From Rugalucina vietnamica (taxonomy: Eukaryota > Mollusca > Bivalvia > Lucinida > Lucinidae), in assembly GCA_964017185.1 (NCBI GenBank), contig OZ024880.1, forward strand, positions 32,516,329 through 32,580,328: a stretch of DNA of 64,000 nt. Direction: 5' to 3'. Each line of letters begins with the position of its first letter. The stretch's first letter is position 1. Position numbers and translations under genes: made by a program. Positions 1-10,820 of the stretch are shown here, piece after piece. The notes below the pieces were generated by a model, which did no database searches, was not told the DNA's origin, and saw only the letters and a program-made list of their open reading frames with translations.

Positions 1-7
1 GGCATTT

Positions 8-679
8 TCTTGCTTTACTGTCCATGTTTTTAGAACTAGACCGCGTTTATCATCTCATCAATCTGTGCACTCGATCAATCAGAAACAAGAAAGGTACACA
101 TGCATTTGTGTTCTATTTTTCAAATTGGTATATCTAAGTTTACAGGAGTTTATTTAGCTGGATATGGCAAAGACTGTGTTTTGTTTTATTAATGTTACAA
201 GTTACAACTAACTCTTCATTTTGAGGCTAACTTGTGGCTTTTTGGTCGTCTGCAGATGCTCTGACTGCTTTACTTATATTTATACAGATTCTTTTCGATG
301 AGAATAGTGCTATGAGCCAATTTAAACGGTAATGAAACTGGTCGCACAGATGTACATGTTGCGTCTTACGTGTTTCGTTGCATCTCATAAAAGTGGTATG
401 AAGAGAATAATACAAGTGTAAAACTATGTGTATGTTTTTGTTTTCCAAAAAACGTCTTTTAATGCTTTTATGTGACTTGTTGATTCCAAAATAATGGCCT
501 AATATTTTTCAGGCATGCAGATCTATATCAAAATGGCTGATTCGTAACAAATGTATTGACTAAACATTAAAAAAAACTGTTACACCCAGTACATTGTTCT
601 GTTCTGTTCTGATTGAGTGCACAGGTTGATGAGATGATAAACGGGGTACAGTTCTGAAAACATGGAAAGTAAAGCAAGA
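8..679. mobile_element. MITE-like element with ~75-bp terminal inverted repeats
   Basis: The start (8-85) and positions 602-679 are inverted copies of each other with only a handful of mismatches; both contain the word TTTATCATCTCATCAA in opposite orientation. The interior has no credible coding sequence. Long inverted ends around a short non-coding core indicate a non-autonomous DNA transposon. The superfamily is not assigned because no clear target-site duplication is visible and the left flank is only seven bases long. Confidence 0.7.
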
Positions 680-689
680 CTAGAGGACC

Positions 690-886
690 AAGACTAGAGT
701 GACCTGGATCATTTATATAAACTTTTGTCCCCACTTCCTAAGGATGCTGCACATGAAATTTGGCTTTCATGGGCCAAGAAGTTTCAGAGAAGATCTTTGA
801 AATTGTGGACGGACGGACGACGGAGCATGGCCATCTTTAATCTTATAAGCTCACCCTGTGAGCCTTCGGCTCAGGTTAGCTAAAAA
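690..886 (+). repeat. 3' fragment of Helitron-like tandem-core element (family H2)
   Basis: This stretch matches the end of the large element finishing at 18152: the shared core reads GAAGATCTTTGAAATTGTGG, followed by a GGAC-rich segment and then a terminal hairpin. The 6-bp stem hairpin TGAGCC-TTC-GGCTCA lies a few bases before a terminal AGCTAAAAA. A hairpin followed by CTAA is the usual 3' end of Helitron-type elements, so this is a 5'-truncated copy. Confidence 0.6.
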
Positions 887-904
887 TGCCTCATAAATTG
901 ATGT

Positions 905-1058
905 CCATGGACCTTAGACCCAAAGTTATATATAGGAAAATGGGTGGTACATGGATAGACTTTTTTTCTTATTTTTGCTCGACACGTAGATTGTGTGTAC
1001 GCTTAGAATCGCCTCTAACATGTAACCACAATCTGTGTTTCTTGACAAAAAAAAATAA

Positions 1059-1105
<47 letters not shown>
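905..1105. repeat. Hairpin repeat family Q, copy 1, with long A-run
   Basis: Two arms around 968-1050 pair imperfectly (TAGATTGTGTGTACGC against its inverted partner), flanked by TTTTTCTTATTTTTGCTC. The same arrangement recurs at 6543-6740 and 45126-45312. An A-run of about 75 bases (1028-1104, two T interruptions) follows. This is the most degenerate of the three copies. Confidence 0.55.
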
Positions 1106-1106
<1 letters not shown>

Positions 1107-1730
1107 ATGCCATCACTGTTGCAAAGATCAATGTTACGGCTCTTTCGTCTTTGAACTCTGTAAAATAATGTCTCTGTTTTTCTGGGCGAGACAAGTTGTC
1201 TAAGATGCTTTGCCTATGAGAAATCAACCACCAGTGTGTGTTGTACAAATGCTTCAAAAATGCTCACAGTGCGTTGTAGTAGAAAATCCTCAATAAAACG
1301 TTTGCTTCGATACCAAGAAATAAATTGGTGATTGGAAATCGTGTTTCTCGAATGTTTATTTATAGCAAACGCACATGTGTTTGCTTTAGGATTACATGTG
1401 TACATAACAACAACAACTTCAACAACAACAATATAGCTAGCAGCTTAAACCGGAAAGTAAAAGCTGTGGACGGCCATTTTCGTCGACAATTCAGATGTCG
1501 GGAAATTTGTACTTTATTTTTCTTTTCTTGACTATATATTTTTCTTTGTGAAACGTACTTCCCCGGGCGTACTTCCAAAGGTCCTATTTCAGATCAAATC
1601 TGTTTACAAAACCGTGAAAAATATTAAAAGCGAATTTTACAAATTCAGACGACGATCTCTGACTGTATAGATCCCAAATGATGATCGACCATATGAATAT
1701 TTCGAAAACCAGGCCTAAAATAAAATTTTG
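1106..1730. other. No recognisable feature
   Basis: Only short open frames and an AAC-rich microsatellite patch (about 1406-1431) are visible. No splice-supported or family-recognisable coding sequence was found. Confidence 0.5.
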
Positions 1731-2120
1731 TTTGTTTGCAATTGCCTACCTACCCACTATTTTTCTCCTACCCAAAAAATTTTATTGGGTTTTCTGGAGG
1801 TTTTTTTCTGATTTTTTTTTTAAATAACTGCGCTTTGCAGCGCGGCTAAGGGCGATTTAGTAATATAATAATTTTCAGTCAACTTTTATAGGCTCTGTTT
1901 AAACTGAGATAAAGATGAATGGAATAGTATATATCTCTGGTTTAAATTGATTCAGATTCCTGTTGGACTTGAGCACTGAGTTGCTTAATTACATTATTGC
2001 ATGTATATTAAACAAAATATATACTGCATATTTCCACGTGAGCAAAAAAAAAAAAAAAAAAAAAAAAAACGACCTACCTACCCACACCTTCAAACCCCGG
2101 GTAGGCAATTGCAAGCAAAC
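1731..2120. mobile_element. MITE with ~20-bp terminal inverted repeats
   Basis: The left end TTTGTTTGCAATTGCCTACC and the right end (reverse complement GTTTGCTTGCAATTGCCTAC) form terminal inverted repeats around a 390-bp non-coding core. An internal A-run (about 2044-2069) sits just before CGACCTACCTACCCAC. The MITE at 46033-46681 has the same layout, an A-run followed by CCTACCTATCGACCCA, so the two are probably related. Confidence 0.65.
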
Positions 2121-2555
2121 TATTTTTTAAGGATGGCTCCAGTCTGCAAATTAACTTCCGGTTTTTTTGTTTTGTTTTTTTTTGTTTTGTTTCGTTTTGG
2201 TTTTTTTTTTATCGGTTCCGGTGTGGTTGACCGAGCGCGACCAAGCCGTAAAAAGGTCGTTTCGTCCGTGAATCGTTTTGCTCTTAATTCGGATGTTAAC
2301 CACTGTGGTAACGTCATTTGGGTCCCATGAGTCGTTTCGACCTGAGTCAGATACCCAACGTGTCGTTTCGGTCCCAACAGTCGTTTTGGCTTTCAGTCGG
2401 ATACCCTGCAGTAGGATACACCAAACACACTTGTTTGGAATTATTTATTAATTTAACCTTTAGTTTCTATTTGGTTAGTATTTTAGGTTATGTGGACGGG
2501 GTGGGCAGGGCAAGGCAGAATGGCCATTTGTTTTCAGGGACCTAGGGAGCAAAAA
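2121..2555. other. No gene; loosely repeated TCGTTTCG words
   Basis: Homopolymer T tracts (2160-2210) are followed by four or five loosely repeated TCGTTTCG/TCGTTTTG words between 2255 and 2400. They could be remnants of a diverged tandem repeat. No coding signal was seen. Confidence 0.35.
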
Positions 2556-3315
2556 GCCTACCCATCTAACCCCTTCCCTCCTTACCTGCATATCTCCCTC
2601 CCTCCTTCTTGCCTCCTATACCTACCTACCTACCTCTCTCCCTCCTACCTCTCTCCCACCTTCTTACCTCTCTCCCTCCTACCTATCTTCCTATCTCCCA
2701 CCTACTTACCTCTCTCCCTCCTACCTACCTACCTACCTCTCTCCTACCTACCTCTCTACCTCCTACCTACCTACCTCTCTCCCCCCTACCTACCTAGATA
2801 CCTCCCTCCCTCCTACCTACCTACCTCTCTCCCTCCTACCTAGATACCTGTTCCTCCTACCTATCTAGTTACATTTTCCTCCTTCCTACCTACCTCTCTT
2901 CCTGCTACCTACCTAGATACCTCTCTCCCTCCTACCTACCTACCTCTCTCCCTCCTACCTACCTAGGTACCTGTTCCTCCTACCTACCTAGTTACATTTT
3001 CCTCCTTCCTACCTACCTCTCTTCCTGCTACCTACCTAGATATCTCTCTCCCTCCTACCTACCTACCTCTCTCCCCCCTTCCTACCTACCTCTCTCCCTC
3101 CTACCTACCTTCCTCCCTCTTTTCCTACCTACCTCTCTCCTTCCTACCTAACCACCTCTCTCCCTCCTATCTACCACTCTCCCTCCTACATACCTCTCTC
3201 TCCTTCCGACCTACCTAGATACCTCCCTCCCCACCCACCTCCCTATCTCCCTCATTCCCTACCTACCTATACATACCTCCTACATACCTCCCTCCTACCT
3301 CCCTCTCTTCCTGGT
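2556..3315. repeat. Pyrimidine-strand satellite (CTAC/CTCC repeats)
   Basis: About 760 bp consist almost entirely of C and T with regular A, built from CCTACCTA and CTCTCTCCCTCC words in irregular alternation. A roughly 120-bp sub-block repeats once (around 2841-2920 and 2966-3045, sharing TAGTTACATTTTCCTCCTTC). The strand asymmetry favours triplex or slipped structures. Open frames across it are artefacts of the repeat. Confidence 0.9.
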
Positions 3316-3593
3316 GAATCAGTGAGCAGGGAGCTGAGAACGCTCTCCTTCATAGGATTTGTAGACGATTTGTCTTGTATTGTCCCGCTGGCCAGCTGGC
3401 TACACTCGATGGTAGCAAAAGTTTCTAGCGTAAGGTTTATCATGTGTGTTTGCAGATAAGGCAGTGTGCCTTTCTTTCATATTAAATGTATGATAATATA
3501 ACAAGAACTATGCTCAGACATGCATTTTTCCTTCAATTTTGGCATCAAAACACATGCCACCGGTCGTGCTGGTAGAATTGTATTGGATTTGGC

Positions 3594-3850
3594 TTTTTTT
3601 TTTTTTTTTTTTTTTTAATTCAGTTTTACATCCCTTTCAAGATTATTTCAGCTCATATGAGACGGGCCAATCAGTAGGTGGGACGAAAACGGGAGAACCC
3701 CAAGAAAAACCACCTGGCACACCCGCAAGCAGAACTTGGCTTGTCTCACATGTGGCCAGAGCGGGGCTCGAACCCACACCAGACACAGCGGTGAGATGAT
3801 CGCGTGATTAAGAGACAGCGCTCTTAACCGCTTGGCCACGGGGGCCGCCA
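3594..3850 (-). mobile_element. tRNA-derived SINE with poly-A tail (S1)
   Basis: Read on the minus strand, the element starts with a tRNA-like head: A-box-like GTGGCCAAGCGGTTAAGAG and B-box GGTTCGAGCCC. A body follows (ACATGTGAGACAAGCCAAG, then CATATGAGCTGAAATAATC), ending in about 22 A residues. The same body occurs at 41433-41670 and, damaged, at 4994-5385 and 9655-9868. The head resembles a Ser/Leu-class tRNA, but no intact cloverleaf is claimed. Confidence 0.85.
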
Positions 3851-4000
3851 AATGGATTTGGCTTCTATCCAATGAAATAAATCACATATTGCGTGATAAA
3901 ATCATAAACTACAACGCTTCCGTCATTCTCTACGCCAAGTGACATGGCAAAAAAAAAAAATACACACAAGTTTATATGAGAATGGTAATGAAAAGATTAA

Positions 4001-4165
4001 GAAATAGATCAGCTCTAGCAGTGAATTGTTAATTCACTGTTTGGAGGTCAGTTGTAAAGAAGATCAAATCACGAGCGCGTAGCGCGAGTGATTTATCTTC
4101 TTACAACTGACCGACAAACAGTGAATTATTACTCAACAATTCATGCACTTGAGCTGATCTATTTC
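4001..4165. repeat. Foldback hairpin with ~70-bp arms
   Basis: Left arm 4001-4073 and right arm 4087-4165 are near-complementary; both contain GTCAGTTGTAA/TTACAACTGAC and the outer GAAATAGATCAGCTC pairs with GAGCTGATCTATTTC. The loop is the GC-rich GAGCGCGTAGCGCG. This looks like a miniature foldback element with no coding capacity. Confidence 0.75.
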
Positions 4166-4597
4166 GATTCTAACACACAATAAACGGAATAAATGTTGCT
4201 GAAACCGTCGATATCGTTCAGCTTTCCGCCATTGCATTGCAGATATCCCGCCAAATATTTGATTGTAATGCTGGTATTTACACACACTTATTACGTTTGT
4301 TGTGCGCTAAAACGACGTTTCACCGTCTAAAGCTGCTTTGTGGGATAGCTGACGTCACAAATGCCGCAAAGTAACGTCACGCTAAATATTCGCCCAGTGA
4401 AATTGTTGCACAATGTAATACGTTTTTTACCATTGGCTATATAGGCGAGGTGTGTTAGAAGTATCGGTTTTATTTACCTTTTCCGCCATTTTATCTTACT
4501 CCAGTTCGTAATTTACTTTTTAGTCTGCACCAGTTCGTTGCAATCAGCTCCAGTATTTTTATATTTTACAGTGTGAAACCTTGAAAAACAGTGTAGC

Positions 4598-5238
4598 TTT
4601 GAAGGAGAGTATAAGAGAAAGGTGAAACATTTTTCGCTTGCCACACGGCATAAAGGGTTATACAAAGAAGTACAATTTGTCACAAACCTCAAACAAATCC
4701 AGAAAACTATAAATAAGAGAGCTAACTCTAGTGCGGTATTTACAGATGCAACTGCAAAGTGTTACACGATTACGGACAACATCCGAACTACCCGAAAATT
4801 ACCTAAACCTCCAAATTGGTCTCGATAAGGCTAATATGGACATACACATAGCATAAGGGTTTGCTCAGAAGAGCGCTGTTTCTTCGCAACTATTCTGATA
4901 CCCTCCGGTCAAGCCCCATCCCCCTGGTGTGGTATTGTCAATTTGACGTTTCACCAGCAAACTATTCTGATTCTGAATCACCCGATTTTCCCACTGATGC
5001 GTCTGGTGTGGGTTCGAGCCCCGCACTGGGTACATGTGAGACAAGCCAAGTTCAGCTTGTGGGTGCGCCTATCTATCTATCCTTTCATACTGCAGCACCC
5101 TCTCACGAGTATTATGTGCAGTCGCGCTGTCAGTGCAAGAATAAAAGCTAGATTCTAGCAGATGTGAAAGTAAAAACAGTGAGAATGATAAAAAGTTTGA
5201 TAGTGTTAGTGCAGAGTGATATAAAAAAGCAGGTTAAA

Positions 5239-5284
<46 letters not shown>

Positions 5285-5425
5285 CGGAGCTCTCCCGTTT
5301 TCGCCCCACCTACTCATTGGTCTGTCTCATATGAGCTGAAATAATCTTGAAAGAGACGTAAAACTGAATGTCGCTTTTCGTGATAACTGCTCCGGGCCGT
5401 AGTGGTCGATTAACCCATGTATCGA
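4598..5425 (+). repeat. Dispersed repeat P, copy 1 (with LINE tail and SINE pieces)
   Basis: Positions 4598-4870 align with 37487-37760 plus 41388-41432, and the closing segment around 5388-5425 (GTAGTGGTCGATTAACCCATG) aligns with 41683-41715. Inside lie a LINE 3' tail (about 4900-4985, ending in ATTCTG repeats), a B-box-bearing SINE piece (4994-5075), a 44-base T-run (5238-5281) and the 3' half of the SINE (5282-5385). It is the uninterrupted counterpart of the locus at 37.5-41.7 kb, which carries a 3.6-kb insertion. Confidence 0.7.
4900..4985 (+). repeat. 3' tail of a LINE related to the one at 35-37 kb
   Basis: CCCCTGGTGTGGTATTGTCA followed by TTGACGTTTCACCAGCAAAC and an ATTCTG microsatellite matches the reverse complement of 35204-35280 and also 60508-60562. 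It is a severely 5'-truncated insertion that kept only the 3' UTR. Confidence 0.7.
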
Positions 5426-5429
5426 AATC

Positions 5430-6053
5430 TTTTGTCATACCGAAAGAGAATTATGCCCAACGTAATTTCTTAATTGTATGTTGGTAAGTTCTACAAGACA
5501 CAAAGCACCGGGGCGACAGGGGTTTGTAGTATGCTCGATAAAGACACTTATATTCTCGGAACACTGATTAACAACCCGGACGCGGTGGCTCTGTCCGACA
5601 TGTCTAAAAATTGTTGATTTGGACGTTTGAAGCCATCGCCAAATCAAACAACGTTTTGAAAGCCCATGGAGCGCGTATATAAGGAATACATGCAAAAATT
5701 GCCTAGACCCGCTCACTCAAGATTTTCCATTCTGCGAAATTGACCGCCGTAAGAAATATATATCATTTTTGGCCCCAAAATCCGCCGTAGGTAGCCTCAT
5801 TCTTTAACAACACATCTTAGACGAAGCTTGCATCAAGGCAATGAATTCATTGACGTACGTTGTTTCCCAAATGATCCAACCTAGATGTGTTAACACCGTA
5901 TTGTGCAAAAGTCGGCTTGAGTTCATGATTGTCTTTTGGTGGTATGAAACAAGGAATGATTCCGGTATATACCGAAACTTTGACATTGACAAACGATGAT
6001 GAAGAATTCGAGCAATTAGCAAACGTAATCAATTTTCGTGTCTCTGGTGGCAT
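5430..6053 (-). pseudogene. Unidentified decayed coding-like segment
   Basis: The minus strand shows two open segments (6053-5847 and 5716-5435) separated by stops and a frame change. Residue composition looks protein-like (segments such as FIPPKDNHELKPTFAQYG), but no family is recognised. It lies next to repeat P and could be the relic of a transposable-element protein or a host exon. This is inference from composition only. Confidence 0.25.
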
Positions 6054-6542
6054 ATTTCTCCAATAAAATGTATACCGTATTTTCTGTCACAAGGTTTTTT
6101 TTAATGAACTACTTAGGCATCCTTACTGTGGTTTCCCTAAAGCTCACGACTCGACATCGCCACATTAATGCATGTAAAATTGAAATAATCGACAACTTAC
6201 CGTTTTACATTCCTCACTAACCTCGTGAAATTTTGCATCAGTCTGTGCCGTAACATATTCAGTTGCATCAACGGTATACAGGGTGCAATGTGTGATTGAA
6301 AAGCAAACAAACTACTTTTTTGACATGCTTGATGTACAATATAAGCGTTAGCGAATCACAAACATTGCATTACAATACCCGCCTCCAAAATTGGTTACGT
6401 ACCACATTATGCAGTAATTGATTTTGACATCACCAAGGTCGTTTAGGACCTAATAATGTGTTTGCCCACGCTGGGTCACCATTAGCTTCCATGCCATGTG
6501 AATCAGAGTAATCACTCTACTGTCTCATCATAAGTTAGAAAA

Positions 6543-6740
6543 CATGTCCATAAAAAGTATACCCCCTTAAATCCCACTTTTGTGTAGTAAAGATGGGGTT
6601 TACAGGGGCACGTCTATTTTCTTATTTTCGCTCCAAAACATAGATTGTGGGTACTCGTTAGAACCGGTTCTAACGTGTATCTACAATCTATGTTTTGAGC
6701 TGAAAAATAAGAAACATATGAAAAAAAATCTACTAAAAAA
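6543..6740. repeat. Hairpin repeat family Q, copy 2
   Basis: Arms 6618-6665 and 6666-6714 pair almost without a loop (CATAGATTGTGGGTAC against GTATCTACAATCTATG, centred on GAACCGGTTC). The upstream segment with GGGGTTTACAGGGGCACG is shared with the copy at 45126-45312. It is probably a small palindromic transposon. Confidence 0.75.
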
Positions 6741-6824
6741 TTTCAATTTTTACAACCTGTATATTACATGGGCAAGTTTTCCTAATGCTATTGCGCCAAC
6801 AAACAGGTAAAAAATTATGCCCAG

Positions 6825-7010
6825 AATCTCATCACTATATCGTATAGCAGACAGTGATCTCATCACTATATCGTATAGCAGACAGTGATCTCATCACTAT
6901 ATCGTATAGCAGACAGTGATCTCATCACTATATCGTATAGCAGACAGTGATCTCATCACTATATCGTATACCAGCCAGTGATCTCATCACTATATCGTAT
7001 ACCAGACAGT
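6825..7010 (+). repeat. 31-bp minisatellite, six copies
   Basis: The 31-bp unit starting ATCTCATCACTATATCGTAT is repeated six times head to tail. The first four units are essentially identical; the last two carry ACCAG in place of AGCAG near the end. Each unit contains the partly palindromic ATATCGTATA. Confidence 0.95.
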
Positions 7011-7015
7011 GATCT

Positions 7016-8207
7016 GTTCCAAGAGTTGTGCAGATCCGTACAGCCACCCCACACGATGTTCAGGAGTACTTTCGAAGTTTTTGCAGGGGTATTATATTTG
7101 CTTAAAAAATGCAAGGGGCCATTTCTTGAAAATATCCCATTTAGAAACAGTATCCCCTATCTCCTTACATTATAAAAATGGCCCATGCTTTCCATATGAA
7201 GATGCCATTTCGAAAATAAAAGGGCACTTTTGCCCATGGTCCCTCCCAAAGTTATCCCTGTTTTTGTGAATATCGTTCGGTCAAAGAGTGGGCACAGCAG
7301 GCCATAAATTTTAAATTTGGGAAAGGCTCTTATCGCCTTACCATAGATACAAATCCCAGAAGCATTCAGGACAAGAGCCTTAAATAGCGTCTTAAGCCAT
7401 ATCGAGGCGTAGTATGGACTGACCGGCACGCTTCCCTGACATAAACTAGATTGATCCTGCATGGTACTGTCTCCAGAAAAGAATCGCTATCCGTTATGTT
7501 CAAATTAAGACGACAATGTATTTGAGCCGTCGCACATGGGAAAACTATCATAGGGTTCCGACCATGCCGACAAAGACCAGCCTGTGCAGTCACAGAACCA
7601 GGTTTGAAATTTCGGATTTAAGAAGAAGAGGGATTGTACTATCCGTGTAGCTAAAACAAAGGCGCTGATCAGCTGTGCAGTAATGATCTTATATATATTG
7701 ATTTTTCCAACTTTTCAAGTTAGGGGGTAGGGTTGTTAAATGAGTCGAAAAAAATTGTCATCCATTTCAAGATGAAAATTTATGAATGTTTTAGGTCCAA
7801 AATAGTCAGCGATACTTAAACAAAATGACATTTGAAAGCATTCGAGATGTATTGTTTGTCCAGGAAGGTATATGTGGAAGAATTGAAAATTAGATTATTT
7901 TTCTAATTTTCAAACATGTTGTTTAGAGGTCTCATTCAGAGGCCCGTAGCTTGAAGCAATGCACAGTACCCTATATTCATTTTGTTTTCATATGTCTTAT
8001 TTTATATTTTGGAATAAAAAAAAGTACGGTTAGAAAAAAGTTTGAATACTTTTTCATTGGCAGCGAACATCCTTAACTCGTATCCCAAAATAAATTCCAA
8101 TATCCCATATCCCAAAATTCCTGAATATCCCATATCCCAAAAATAAACACACAAATATCCCAGTATCCCTTAAAAATAGGCCAATATACCGTATCCCAAA
8201 ATACCCT
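7016..8207. other. No gene recognised; TATCCCA-rich stretch at the end
   Basis: Short minus-strand frames (7462-7157, 7593-7366) show no family resemblance. From about 8080 to 8207 the word ATATCCCA recurs irregularly, a degenerate simple repeat that stops at the foldback transposon beginning at 8213. Confidence 0.4.
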
Positions 8208-8853
8208 ATACACACGGTGAGGAAACTACATAGACGGAGCCATTGGCTCTGTTAAGAATTGGCTCTGTTAAGAAAATCTTGTGTGGGTTTTTCCGGTCAC
8301 GTGCGGCGCCGTCAATCTCGGCTGTTTCCGTGGACACGAAAACGTAAGTCAAAATTTGATTTTATACTGAACACTAGCGAGAAAAGGGGAATTGTATGAG
8401 GGGCCCATGACATACAACTTACTTCCTTGTCTGTTAGCGAGTTCCAAGTCGGCGTGGTTTTGTCTGAATCACTTTTGCCGTGAGCCACTGCGAAGTAAAC
8501 AAAAGTCATTTTCTATAATGACCACTGGCTTTCTATTGCTCTTTCTCCATAAATATTACTTATCTAAATATTTAGACCGTCCAAATGTATGAATTGATTA
8601 TCTAATCCTTCCCCACTCACGAAAAACAAAATTTGAATCAAAATATAAAAAAATGAGAAAAAATAAACAATGGCTCCGTCCATATCGGCCGGCTCTGTCT
8701 ATATCGGCTGGCTCCGCTGTATGAGGGTGAGTTTTATATTATATTGCAATTCTGTAGGCACTATATTTTGTGATTATTTGTTAAATCTCTACACATTTAC
8801 ATGAAGTGGCCAAATACTCGCAATCACGAATGCGTGCCTTAATATGATTGAAA

Positions 8854-9572
8854 TAAGAGCTGTCGCATGACAGCGTAGCTCGACAGCATATAGCCTTGTC
8901 AAACTCATATATCTCATGGCCTTGATGGTATAAGGCACAAATAAAAAATAATGAAGATGTTCTAGATTTTAACCCTTAGCACCACCCCACCCCAGGGCAA
9001 GGACTCAGGAACCCCTGTCATGTAAGATCATGATATGAAAGCCAACCATGATCTGAGTACCTATGGTCCAAGTGTGGACCCTCTAAGATAAGTTGTAGCC
9101 ATGATCTGGACTTAAAGAAAACTATATCGCAGAAAAGTCAATCTTTCTAGGGTGTTCTAGATTTTAAACCCTAGCCCCATCCCCGGGCAAGGACCCAGGA
9201 ACCACTGTCACGGAATGAAAACCAACCCTACAGGGTATATATTGTCCAAGTTTCGACCCTCTATGATAAGCAGTAGCCAAAATTTAGACTTATAGAAAAC
9301 TATACCGCAGAAAAGTCAGTTTTGAAGGTGTTCTAGATTTTAACCCCTAGCCCAAACCCCCGGGCAAGGACCCAGGGGCCCATGTCATGGAATAAAAGCC
9401 AGCCCTACTGAGTACCTATGGTCCAAGCTTGGACCCTCTATGATAAGTTCTTGTCATGATCTGGACTTATCAAAAATATTAATCAGTGTGAAGGGAACGC
9501 GGACGCGGGCGCGCACGGGAACGCGGACGACCGAGGTGACTACAATAGCTATTCGCACTTCGTGCAGTAAGT
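8854..9572 (+). mobile_element. Helitron-like tandem-core element (family H1), copy a
   Basis: The 5' end AAGAGCTGTCGCATGACAGC matches those of the copies at 48990 and 62370. The 3' end GTGACTACAATAGCTATTCG leads into the hairpin GCACTTCGTGC. The core is about three monomers of 175-190 bp, each opening with GTTCTAGATTTTAA (near 8962, 9153, 9329), unrelated to the cores of the other copies. The terminal CTAA has decayed to GTAA. Confidence 0.7.
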
Positions 9573-9654
9573 AGGCCTATTCAAGTCTGGCATGTCAACT
9601 TCAGACAAAACTGCCAAACTTCAACAAAGGTTATTCTCAAATGTTGGTTTTATT

Positions 9655-9868
9655 CAGTTTTGCGTTTCACTGGTATTGAGACAAATGGATCGGTAAGTGG
9701 GACGAATACGGGAGAGACGAAAACGGGAGTATCCCGAGAAAAACACCTGACACACCCACAAGCAGGACTTGGCTTGTCCACGTTGCCCGAGAGTGCCATG
9801 CACCCACAGGGTGATATGGTCGAATGATCAAGAGCACTGAAGTCAACCACTTTAACCACGGGGTCGCT
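9655..9868 (-). mobile_element. Degraded tRNA-derived SINE (S4)
   Basis: On the minus strand the GTGGTTAAAGTGG head and the TGGACAAGCCAAGTCCTG body correspond to the intact SINE at 3594-3850, with many substitutions and gaps. It lies in the spacer of the foldback transposon, so it inserted after that element or travelled with it. Confidence 0.6.
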
Positions 9869-10551
9869 CTTTTCGAAATGATAGCATCACCATTCCAAAA
9901 ATAACTTTCCAAAAATCTCACTTTTGACTGGTTAACCCAATAGCGAAAAAAATCTATCGCTTCTAAAACTCACCCTCATACAGCGGAGCCAGCCGATATA
10001 GACAGAACCGGCCGATATGGACGGAGCCATTGTTTATTTTTTCTCAATTTTTTTCATTTTGATTCAAATTTTGTTTTTTCGTGAGTGGGGAAGGATTAGA
10101 TAATCGATTCATACATTCGGACGGTCTAAACATTTAGATAAGTAATATCTATGCAGAAAGAGCAATGTGGACATTATAGAAAATGACCTTTGTTTACCTC
10201 GCCGTGGCTCACGACAAAAGTGATTCAGACAAAACCGCTCCGACTTGGAACTCGCAAACAGACAAGGAAGTAAGTTGAAAGTCATGGGCCCCTCATACAA
10301 TTCCCCTTTTCTCGCTAGTGTTCAGTATAAAATCAAATTTTGACAATAAATGGAAAACTTACGTTTTCGTGTCCACCGAAACAGCCGAGACTGACGGCGC
10401 CGCACGTGACCGGAAAACCCCACACAAGATTTCCTTAACAGAGCCAATGGCTCCGTCTATGTAGTTTCCTCACCGTGATACAAGCCTCGTTAGTCATAGC
10501 TACCTTTCAACTGATCCTGTCCCGCATTTTTATGCAAAAGTTACACTTTGT

Positions 10552-10670
10552 ATCCAAATCACTTCTGAATCATAAATTAGCCGTTGATTCTTCCCTTGAA
10601 ATATTTTTTTTCTGTAGACTATATGCATCCAGTATGGTACGCTATGTACAAAACCACAGTCATGTTTGTA
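10552..10670 (-). pseudogene. Decayed C-terminal fragment of the zinc-finger gene
   Basis: Read on the minus strand, this piece aligns with the last finger and tail of the adjacent gene: CTGGATGCATATAG corresponds to CCGGATGCATATGC, followed by the TATTTCAAGGG shared with the tail codons. Stops and gaps break the frame. Part of it (41975-42008) also lies beside copy 2, so it predates the segmental duplication. It indicates an older tandem or partial duplication. Confidence 0.55.
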
Positions 10671-10820
10671 TGAAACCATGCTAACGAGGGTAGCATGTTC
10701 ACGTCATCCGTATCCATATTTTGCTTAATTAAACTATTAGGATTACAGAATAATATATATGCATGTGAATAACTGCCAGTATGGGGAACAACAATGTATC
10801 AAGATTATCTTCCTAAGCGT

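Larger units (their letters stand above)
8213..10477. mobile_element. Foldback transposon with ~515-bp inverted arms and 5-bp TSD
   Basis: Arms 8213-8736 and 9964-10477 are inverted copies with roughly 90% identity by eye; each outer end is CACGGTGAGGAAACTACATA. The direct repeat ATACA at 8208-8212 and 10478-10482 fits a 5-bp target-site duplication. The 1.2-kb spacer carries a Helitron-like element (8854-9572) and a degraded SINE (9655-9868) rather than transposase. The left arm has a small tandem duplication (GGCTCTGTTAAG twice) and lacks a 16-bp stretch present in the right arm. Open frames of about 65 aa in both arms are mirror images of non-coding sequence. Confidence 0.88.

Noticed and set aside
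2490-2843. A 117-codon Pro/Leu/Tyr/Ser-rich open frame
   Set aside because: It is the translation of the CTAC/CTCC satellite; pyrimidine-rich codons rarely form stops, so length is not evidence.
3739-3848. A tRNA gene suggested by GTGGCCAAGCGGTTAAGAG and GGTTCGAGCCC
   Set aside because: The tRNA-like head continues into a SINE body with a poly-A tail and is repeated at 41433; no complete acceptor stem or cloverleaf is formed.
8080-8207. Interstitial telomeric repeats (ATATCCCA words)
   Set aside because: The words are irregular and do not match TTAGGG/CCCTAA; better described as degenerate simple sequence.
8392-10300. Two similar 63-66 aa proteins (MYEGPMT...) in opposite orientation
   Set aside because: They are mirror-image parts of the foldback transposon arms, with indels between copies that disrupt the frame; no constraint is apparent.
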